From Pyrenochaeta sp. MPI-SDFR-AT-0127 (Eukaryota > Ascomycota > Dothideomycetes > Pleosporales > Cucurbitariaceae), in assembly GCA_020747015.1 (NCBI GenBank), contig JAGTJM010000101.1, positions 1 to 64,000 of the forward strand: a DNA stretch of 64,000 bases, written 5' to 3'. Shown one piece after another: positions 56,469 through 64,000 of the stretch (positions within the stretch are counted from its first letter, which is position 1; each line of letters starts with the position of its first letter). Position numbers and translations under genes: made by a program. The notes under the pieces are model-generated. The model made no database searches. It worked only from the letters and a program-made list of their open reading frames with translations, and was not told the DNA's origin.

Positions 56469-57678
56469 ATGTCGCTGAAGTCGGACCTCACAATCGACGC
56501 ATCGAAGTTTGACCGTTCAACGATCGACAAACAAACACTAGAATTCAATGAGAAGCTGATTAAGATATGGGCGGATGGTCCTAGGTGGTACGAGGTATGT
56601 TTTTGAGTATTTCAGCATTGCCTTCTCGTCTTTCTTACAGTTCAAACTTACAACTAGACAGGTTGGAGCAGCAGAGTACCGCAAGCTTCGTTGGGAAGGC
56701 AAAACGCCTCTCCCTAAACCTGTTGTTCTTCCAGAAGGCGTGAATGGCAGCTTGCCATCTCGTGAATCAGGTCGAGATATCCCGTATCGGGTATTCAGAC
56801 CGGCTAGTGGGTTGAGCAAGGGCATTCATATGCATATCCACGGTGGTGGATGGGTGTTGATGTCAGAAGCTTAGTATGTCTTATTCAAACATGAGATACC
56901 TTTATGCTTTCTAGCGAGGTGTGAGTCAGGATAGTTAGGGGACTGACTCTAACAGTCAGGACCCGTATTTGAAGTACATGGCCGACCACTTCGAATTGAC
57001 GGTCGTCTCAATCGGATACCGCCTCGCGCCCGAAGATCCATGGCCAGCAGGACCAGAGGACTGCTACGACGCTGCGGAGTGGCTCGTTAAGAACGGCAAA
57101 GAAAAGTTCGGCGGAGAGTTATTGTTCACCGGCGGCGAAGTAACATTCCCAAATTCTGCGCTATCATGCACGATACTGACCGAACTTCTCAGTCCGCAGG
57201 TGGTCATCTCGCCTGTTTGGTCGCTTTACGTCTCCTGAAATCCACGCCGGATTTCTCCTTCGCCGGCTTGCTTTTACATTTTGGCTGCTTCGACATGTCT
57301 CTCTTCCTACCGCATGTCCTGCACCACGAATCGCATCTTGTGATTGACCACGATGTGATGACATCCTACATCAACGCACTTTTACCCAACACCACCATTG
57401 AACAACGTCGCGACCCATCCATCAGCCCCTTTTACGCGGATTTGAGAGGCAAGAAGTTGCCGCCAGCGCTGTTCACGTGCGGCAGTGAGGATCCCTTACT
57501 AGATGATAGCGTGCTGATGGGTGCGAAATGGAGCATGTGGGGACATGAAGCCATAGTGAAGATTTATCATGGCGCGCCGCATGGGTTCATTGGTTTCCCT
57601 CCTGGATCGATCAAGGCGGTGCAAGAGGCCTTGGATGATACCGAGGCGTTCGTCAAAGCGAAGATTAGGACAAACTGA
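56469..57678 (+). CDS. Alpha/beta hydrolase, fold-3 (HSL/arylacetamide deacetylase-like)
   Basis: Carboxylester hydrolase of the hormone-sensitive-lipase group; natural substrate unknown. Four exons: 56469-56594, 56662-56873, 56956-57139 and 57193-57678, 335 residues. The oxyanion-hole motif is H102-GGG (MHIHGGGW). The nucleophile elbow G-E-S175-A-G-G is split by the third intron, with Ser175 as the first codon of exon 4. Asp274 (CGSEDPLLDD) and His304 (GAPHGF) complete the triad. YRLAPEDPWPAGPEDCYDA is a family block. There is no signal peptide, so it is probably cytosolic. The unspliced frame at 56969-57238 runs past GGE into the intron and hides the active-site serine. Confidence 0.9.
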
Positions 57679-58268
57679 CGTTGACACGTCTCCGAATACT
57701 AACAGCATCTTCACCTTACAACACAAGATTTACTGTTCAAGTGCACGTGAGCTCACATATCCTTGTGGTATGAGCCATAGACGAGGTTAAGGAGATGACG
57801 ATTTAGAAATAGATGAGCAGAAATTCACGTAGCGTATCTCAGTCCTCACATCACGCACAATGAAACAAGTAATTTTGTCGTGAAGCATTTTTGATTCCGT
57901 TATCGTGATGGTCCACATGGCGATTAATCAGTCAAAGGCAAGTTCCCACAAGTGGAAGCGAGCCGGTTTTAGAATGATCATCATATCGTGTTTTCAAGTA
58001 AACTGTCGAGAACCTCAACGTGCAATTGCAGCGATTGACCAGCATCCCACCAAATTCCCCAATCCAGCACAATCGAAACCTCCCGTGTGAAATTGAAGCT
58101 CGCGTGTCACATGTCAGCCGTATGACGTAGCCCGAAATCGGATTGAAGCGATGCGGTAAACAAATAATTGCGAGCCAGTCGAGAAGTTGTGCGTAGAAAA
58201 CGTATTGCTCATGAATCGTCATCTTTCAGTATTGAGGTGGTGGTTGCCGAGATTGAGGGGCGAGTAGT
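57679..58268. other. 3' flanks of hydrolase and eL41 genes
   Basis: About 590 bp between convergent genes; AT-rich with no coding motif. It should contain both polyadenylation regions. Confidence 0.5.
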
Positions 58269-58401
58269 TTATTTGCTGTGCGGTGGTTAGGCCTGAGGAA
58301 TGCGGATGGTGGCGGTAATGGATCACTTACGAACGAGCCCTCGTCTTTCTTCTCTTACGCTTGAGACGTCGAACGCGCTTCTTCCTCCATTTGGCTCTCA
58401 T
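58269..58401 (-). CDS. RPL41: 60S ribosomal protein eL41
   Basis: The shortest ribosomal protein, 25 residues, very basic, sitting at the interface of the ribosomal subunits. From ATG 58401 the frame reads MRAKWRKKRVRRLKRKRRKT then RARS. The first coding exon is 58331-58401. A 55-bp intron follows (donor GTAAGT at 58330, branch CCTAACC, acceptor CACAG at 58276). The last coding exon is only 7 bases (58269-58275), supplying the rest of a split Ser codon, the usual final Lys and a TAA. Without splicing the frame would stop one codon after RAR. Far too short for ordinary gene finders. Confidence 0.92.
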
Positions 58402-58413
58402 CTTGTCGGCTGA

Positions 58414-58544
58414 CTGATGTGAGGTCAGTGGCTAGAACCAGACAAGTGCGGGGTTGATAGGAAAGACACAGCAGCTCAAAGAGCACACCAGTGTACTCAA
58501 TTGAGCATTCTGAGGCTGATCTAGGGCAGGCATTGGGAACTTAC
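58414..58544 (-). other. Probable 5' UTR intron of the eL41 gene
   Basis: On the minus strand a GTAAGT donor lies at 58544 (AAC|GTAAGTTCCC) and a CATCAG acceptor at 58414, 12 bases before the eL41 start codon. Introns in the leader are frequent in fungal ribosomal-protein genes. RNA reads are needed to settle the ends. Confidence 0.5.
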
Positions 58545-58873
58545 GTTGCTGTCGAGATGAGTGTCGTGGGTGCAGAAGAGAAAGGTTGGAAGGAGCTCTT
58601 CTGAGCTCTTTGTTGTGCGTGCGCGGGGCGGCTTAGCGAGGCGCTAGCGGCTAGTGCGCCTTGGCCTCGAGAAGCCAACAGCCTTGCGTGACCATCCCAG
58701 ATGAGACGTATGCGCACATTTTACGAGAGCCATATCAGTGGAGGGAGTCTGTTCGGAGGACTCTGTTCCGAGAAGATGGCTGGTGAAGCAGTGGCGTGGT
58801 TCGAGATTCAGGTTGCTGGTCGCGCTGCACACGGTGAGGGTTGATTGAGCTGTGCGTCTTCCAACTACTGACC

Positions 58874-61153
58874 ATGGCAGCAACCCATAGCAGTATCGAG
58901 ATATGCGGGAATGAGCAATTTCACCTTGGAAGGGATGCAGAGCTTTGGTGAGAGCACTGTCTTCTCAACCCGCTGTGAGACTGTTCTTACTCCTGTGGTA
59001 GTCGCTACTCTTGGTCCGACGACCTTACTATCTCCAGACTGCATCTCCGAGTTCACTGCATACTTTACGAACAGGATCCTATTGCCCATATTGCACCCTT
59101 CGTATATGCGACTGACTTGTCAGCTAATGGTACTCATCTTAAGAAGAGCAACTCTGAGTGTTCGGCATCCCAGGACCACGGTATTCTTATGGGTCCAAAC
59201 TGTACGTTCCTTCTAGACGACAACGATAAGCTATATCTATCAGACAAAGTGACACTGATCTACCACTCGATGCGACACGTAGAAGATGCGGACTTGACTG
59301 TGATTCAGCAGCGGGAGCGCAATGCCTTCGCTTCACGGTATCTTATCACTGGTCGTTTACTCGGTGAGGGTGGGTACGGTAAGGTGCTGGTAAGCGTCCA
59401 CCAAAGGACACAACGACAACTCGCATGCAAGATCATAAGACTGGATCACATGTATCAGAAACTTGCGGTTCCCAACTTACAATTGCCTTCCGAGGCACAA
59501 AGCTCGTGCGCCAAAGGAAAGAAAAATTGGTGGCCAACCAGAGTAGCTAGATGCTTTCGTGAGTTTGACATCCTCAAAGATCTAAGCCACCCAAATATTA
59601 TCAGCCTCGAAAAAGTTTTCTGGAGCCACAACACAATCTACATCTTTCTAGAGCTCGTCACAGGCGGTGACCTCTTCTCTTTCCTCGAGTACAAGGGCGG
59701 CCGGCTCGACAACGTCCAAGCAGCCGTAATTGTTCAGCAAATTCTGAAGGGCGTCGAGTATTTACATAATCAGGATATTGTGCACCGAGATTTGAAGCCT
59801 GACAACATATTGATGACGTCGCTAGAGGATGGCGCGCGTGCCGTCATCACAGACTTCGGCAATGCCAGATTTCTACCTGGTAAGAATAATGCAAGTGCAG
59901 TGGAACCTAATAAGTATCAACGAATGTTCTCCTGTGTCGGTACGCTGGAATTTGCGGCTCCAGAGATACATAAGGCGAATCGAGCCATTCCTGTCGAAGA
60001 CGGTTACTCTAAGAGCGTTGATATGTGGTCAATTGGCTCCGTCACTGCTACGATACTTACTGGAGATGTGATATTCACTGACCGCAAGCATCCTGGCTAC
60101 TATGATAATCCTCGAGCGGTGATCGTCAGCCTTTCAGCAATTTGTGACTTGAGTGTTCTTGATGAGTCTTATCACCCTCTTTGGAGCGTGGTTGGCGATC
60201 GCCCGAAAAGCTTCATCAGAGGCCTTTTAGTACTGGAAGAGGATGAACGAATGACTGCATCAGAAGCTCTAGCACATCCATGGTTCGCAAATGAGTGCCA
60301 TGCCGAAGATTATGAAAAGCTGTACGAAAGGTCAATTCGAGACTGGGAGCCGCACATAAAAGATTTCCAGCTTATCGAAAACATCTCCAAAACTGTACCA
60401 ACTTTGACCGTTGGTCGCCGTACGACTTCTTCAGAGAGTCAAGAGACAGCTTCACGCTTCTTTACTCGTCAAATTTCTGGTCCCACACACAACATGCTAC
60501 AAAAGTTATCGGCCTCTCAACGTTGGCGGGCGAACACCCCTCTACCATCAATTAGAGAAGAATATGGAAACGCTCAATTCACAAACCAAACCCAACGCAT
60601 GTCATGTGAGGGAGAAATCATCGGCAGCAGTCTTCAAGATTATGGGCAATTACATAGTAACCGTCAGTCCTCCAGACGAAGCGGCGGTGCTGACAATCAA
60701 GACACCAGCAATGCTCCACTCAACAATGCACCCATATCGTACGACACAGATGCTTTACAAAAACGGAAGGACTCTTTCAGAGCTTTCCCCCGCTCATCAT
60801 CATTGAGGGACGTAGCTGCATCAGTTGTAGACCACGGAAGCGTATTCAACAAGGATGGTGACTGTAACAGATCTGGTACAAGTTTGAAAGCGGCCAAGAA
60901 GTTTTCACAACGGCATGGGGGGTTTCAGCATGCTCAACGGCTAGAAGACTTTGGCGAAGCACAGGAAATGGCCCTGATAGAAGAGACTCCACTCGCTGCA
61001 GAACTTGAGCTCAGGACTTGCAGCGGATATGGTCAACAAGCTAACGAGAGCTATCAACAGATATGTCACCTTGATGAACATCATCAAAACCATGCACGAG
61101 AAGAAGAGCAAGATTCAATCCTGGTGTTTGAAACTCCACCCGACGATCTTTAG
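58874..61153 (+). CDS. FHA-domain Ser/Thr kinase, Rad53/Cds1/Mek1-like
   Basis: Checkpoint-type protein kinase. Two exons, 58874-58947 and 59002-61153 (donor GTGAGA, acceptor GGTAG, 54 bp, phase 2), 741 residues. An FHA phosphothreonine-binding domain spans about 8-112, with LGR (18-20), S36-R-L-H39 and DLSANGTHL (63-71). The kinase domain begins at about 138: glycine loop GEGGYG (146-151), Lys168 (ACKII), HRDLKPDN (286-293), DFG (309-311), GTLEFAAPE in the activation segment, and a usual C-lobe ending near HPWFANE. The 300-residue tail is Ser/Gln-rich with several SQ sites, fitting phosphorylation by ATR/ATM-type kinases. The first exon is short and easily missed; it supplies the start of the FHA domain. 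Only one FHA domain is seen, unlike budding-yeast Rad53. Confidence 0.9.
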
Positions 61154-61716
61154 AAGTAACCTCCTTCGTCTTTCGACAATGGATTTCCAACTTACCAGCT
61201 TTGAGAACTAATTCAACACAGCTGCCTACGAAGGTTGCTCTGAAGACCACAGCGCAGCTTGGTATGCGGATATGCGAATATGCTGATAGACTTCGCATTG
61301 TTATTAATGCTTTGGCCCAATCGATCTACGACTAACGTCCAGAGCGACTAATTACGATGTTCAGATGTCCGTTAAATGTGGTGGAATGCTTTGCTTCGTT
61401 GTACCTTCAATATTCGAGCTGCCATCTCTGCCCTTAAGTCTTCGTTAATTTAAATTAGATGATTGAACGAATTTCTGTAGTCTCATCTCATTGGTTCAGT
61501 TGTGTGTTCCTGGTTACGATCACCGATATACTGCAGAGATGAGCCTCTATTCTATCCGCTTCGACTTTTTTAACCACCTCGGTTCTCTTTGGAAGAATTT
61601 TGGGGTTCTGGTCCTAACTGCACAGTCTATTCATACCCGCAACGTCTGCTGCCAAGCTTTCACGATCGCAGTTAATGTGTACCCCAAAATCTCTTACCAC
61701 AGGATGCCATCTTTGA
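61154..61716. other. 3' flanks of the kinase and APH-family genes
   Basis: About 560 bp between convergent genes. The plus frame at 61491-61775 has no motif. Confidence 0.5.
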
Positions 61717-62640
61717 CTACCACAATACACTCATTAGTTTGGAATGCATCAGCTGCTCGCAATAGTAGGGAGTAAGGATTTCCAGTAAATGAGTTGCCCA
61801 ATCAGTGGTGAATCCTTCAATGTAAAATGCTTTAGCAAATTCCCAGTATTCTGGGTACCACCCAGCCATTTCCCAGTCGATAATGGCTACTACGCGACCA
61901 TATTTGGCGATAATGTTTGCGGGCCTAAAGTCTCCGTGAGTAAAGACAATTCCATGTTTATGCGCATTAAGCATGCCACGAATATACGGGCCAACTTGGC
62001 CTTTTGACTTGGCCGCGTAGGTTTCAGCAATGGTAGCGTTGAAGTCTCCTTCGCTATTAAATGGACCTAATGACTAGGATAAGCGATCCCAATAGATGTG
62101 TAAGACGGCTTAGAACTAACCTTTCGAAGCTGTGGACCATTCCAACATGATATCAGTGATTGGTCCACCGTGTACTGAGCCTATGTAGTCGGCCGCTGGA
62201 ATAGAGCGAAGTTCTCTGATGTATCGTTTCAGATCTGACGAGATTGTCTCTTTCTCTTCGAGATTGTATTTTTCCCATGCGCTTTCAAGATCTTCGCCCT
62301 CAATGAACTCCATGAAGATATAAGTATCATAAACACTCCCAAAATCGCCGATGTCTCGATTCAAGGGTCCGTAGGCATATGCAGCATACAATCTCGGAAT
62401 TGGTATTGAAGTTTGGTCTGCTACATAAAGCATCGTCTTGGCTTCGATGAGCGATGCATGCGTTCCATATTTGACCAAAATCGACGGAGAGATCTTGGCG
62501 ATTTGTGTGCCAGCTCCTGTAGCTATAACTTCCGTGCTAGACGCTTCGACTTGCTCTGGGCTAATGATCTCTTGTCCTGGAGCCAGATATAATACGTTTA
62601 TTTGTGGACTGCTGGGCATCGAGTTGTAGAGTTCGGGCAT
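61717..62640 (-). CDS. APH/choline-kinase family phosphotransferase
   Basis: Protein-kinase-like small-molecule phosphotransferase; substrate unknown. Two exons, 62121-62640 and 61717-62066 (donor GTTAGT, acceptor ATTAG, 54 bp, phase 1), 289 residues. The catalytic loop is H217-GD219-FRPA-N224, and the metal-binding motif is IID237-WE. An N-lobe is recognisable: a QIAKIS..ILVKYG strand pair containing the ATP-binding Lys, then YIFMEFIEGEDLE at the hinge. PEYWEFAKAFY is typical of the large fungal family annotated as aminoglycoside phosphotransferase-like, most of which are not resistance enzymes. An earlier ATG at 62774 (MSQRKVTLTALALLQKK) could not be joined in frame. Confidence 0.88.
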
Positions 62641-63316
62641 TGCGACTGCCTGTAGTGTAGCGATTGGCTGCTTCCATCTGTGAGATAATGGTACTTTCTC
62701 TGAAGGATCCGCTTACCGTCATCTTTCTTTTGAAGCAATGCTAAAGCTGTCAGCGTAACTTTACGTTGAGACATATGTATTGTTCTTGCCATTGGCACAC
62801 TGTAGCGCCGAAGTGAAATCCGACACGGCGGGGCCTAGCGCCCAATGTCGTAGTGAAGCGGCACAGCTGTTGACGAGGGTGGAGTACCTAAACTTGGCCC
62901 AGATATTGCTTTGTATACTAATCTGAGTGCTAATGATGAAAGAACACTGAATCGAAAACGACAGAGCGAAGTCAATGGCCGGTATCACTGTGTATTAAAT
63001 TAGTCAGCATGTATGCCGGCACCACATCGGGTTAAGAATGTGATATCACATGCGGGCTACGCCACTCTCAAAAATTGCAAGAGAAGACATGGTGTCAAAA
63101 TAATATATATTGTTGCATCAATGAAATAAATAGTCAATCGCAACAGGAGTTTAGTAATCAACAACTATTTCAAGCTTGACATGTGTGATTCATGCCGAAG
63201 GTTTCGCAGTCAATTTTATCTCCCTGCAATTGTATATAAAACTGTATTTGTCGGTTGCCTCATGAGAGCTATGGCTTTCAGTAACCTGCCCTCTGCAATG
63301 TCATCATTTGCCTTGA
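62641..63316. other. Intergenic stretch, no gene seen
   Basis: Promoter of the APH-family gene and 3' flank of the next transporter gene. AT-rich around 63100-63250. Short frames only. Confidence 0.5.
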
Positions 63317-64000
63317 TCAATATGTATATCTGAAACCGATCTGCCCCTCAATAGGCTCTACAGGCTCTCCATTCTCTGTCTGCCTGTCTGCCTCCTTGTT
63401 TTTCTTCCAGAAGTATGAAGTAGTCACAGCCAGGGTCAATAGTATCCATAATTGTAGGCCTGCGCTGACCCACAACCCTGTTGTATATCTTGGCGCATCT
63501 TTCTGTCGGAAGGTTGTTGAAGCAAGTATGCCACCAATAGCGCTGAACCCAATCTGCAAAGCACTGCCAACAGCTCTTTTGCTTTGACCTCTAATATTAT
63601 TGCTTTGATAAGCAAGAATAGCTGGCACATTGCCCTGGGCACCTGCTACGCCGAGAAATATGCCAAAGTAGCGCACTCCATTGTTTTTCGCATATGCAAC
63701 AAGCATTAGTCCAGTAACAACAATTAGGCTTTGAATAGCAATAAGGGGGCCGCGCAGTCGTTTCTTATCCCCTAGCCATGCAAATCCGAATGCTACAATA
63801 GCAGCGACAAGAGACGGAGGTGCAGATAACGCATTGGCATGTCCTCCTGTGTATCCCATCCCAACCAAAATGACCGGAAGAAAGTATGAAAACGCATAAA
63901 CCGGCATAGTGGTTCCCATGTATAAGGTAGCATAGGCCCAGAGCTTCCAATCGCTCAGATGGTGAAAGAACTTGGTCCAAGTCAATGGATCCGCCACAGA
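63317..64000 (-). CDS. MFS transporter, allantoate permease (DAL5)-like, C-terminal part
   Basis: The last six membrane helices of an anion:cation-symporter-type major facilitator. The frame is open to the window edge and the first codons read as an internal segment (ADPLTWTKFF), so the start lies beyond 64000. Family text: YFLPVILVGMGYTGGHANALSAPP (helices 7-8), WLGDKKRLRGP, YFGIFLGVAGAQGNVPAILAYQSNNIRGQSKRAVGSALQIGFSAIGGI (helices 10-11), a last helix, and a short hydrophilic tail. Likely uptake of a carboxylate, ureide or vitamin-like nutrient; the substrate cannot be told. Confidence 0.87.
   Translation of the reverse strand, partial: SVADPLTWTKFFHHLSDWKLWAYATLYMGTTMPVYAFSYFLPVILVGMGYTGGHANALSAPPSLVAAIVAFGFAWLGDKKRLRGPLIAIQSLIVVTGLMLVAYAKNNGVRYFGIFLGVAGAQGNVPAILAYQSNNIRGQSKRAVGSALQIGFSAIGGILASTTFRQKDAPRYTTGLWVSAGLQLWILLTLAVTTSYFWKKNKEADRQTENGEPVEPIEGQIGFRYTY

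Noticed and set aside
1..64000. CRISPR arrays, rRNA genes, bacterial operons
   Set aside because: No regularly spaced identical repeats, no rRNA signatures, and genes have spliceosomal introns.

Overview
The window looks like nuclear DNA of a filamentous ascomycete, most likely a Dothideomycete close to the Pleosporales. The signs are short introns (45-70 bp) with GTAAGT-type donors and CTAAC-like branch sites, a repeat relic degraded by TpA-creating mutations that look like repeat-induced point mutation (RIP), and typical Pezizomycotina families: HET proteins, an AA9 lytic polysaccharide monooxygenase (LPMO), a UstYa-family oxidase, fungal rhodopsin-domain and CorA-like membrane proteins, and Kex2-processed cysteine-rich secreted proteins. 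The order assignment is inference. All splice models were made by reading the sequence; junctions were chosen by consensus, phase and family fit.

Layout. 1-6.9 kb: AT-rich nested transposon graveyard, with a Ty3/gypsy chromovirus relic and its 3' LTR next to, and apparently inserted into, a Fot1/pogo relic. 7.2-33 kb: gene-poor accessory segment holding a PD-(D/E)XK-like gene with an AT-hook, an AA9 LPMO, a frameshifted F-box/zinc-finger-like gene, a divergent pair of paralogous ten-cysteine secreted proteins, a decayed HET gene, an OTT_1508-type deaminase, a CorA-like membrane protein, an eight-cysteine small secreted protein and an intact HET gene. 34.9-44.5 kb: an intronless GH127-type arabinofuranosidase, then a group made of a UstYa-like gene, a 57-residue secreted peptide with an internal repeat, a rhodopsin-domain membrane protein and an MFS transporter. 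46.9-64 kb: denser, more core-like genes: a STAND-N-like/EF-hand protein, an STE3 pheromone receptor, a conserved membrane/coiled-coil protein, an alpha/beta hydrolase, ribosomal protein eL41, an FHA-domain kinase of Rad53/Cds1 type, an APH-family phosphotransferase and the 3' end of another MFS transporter.

How the genes may work together. The left half mixes plant-interaction functions (LPMO, small secreted proteins) with self/non-self and conflict-type proteins (intact and dead HET genes, a predicted deaminase, a nuclease-like protein), as is usual for fast-evolving fungal accessory regions. The 38.4-44.5 kb group has the outline of a small ribosomally synthesised, post-translationally modified peptide (RiPP) locus: candidate precursor, UstYa oxidase and exporter, but no tyrosinase, methyltransferase or peptidase was seen. 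The right half looks like ordinary housekeeping and signalling genes.
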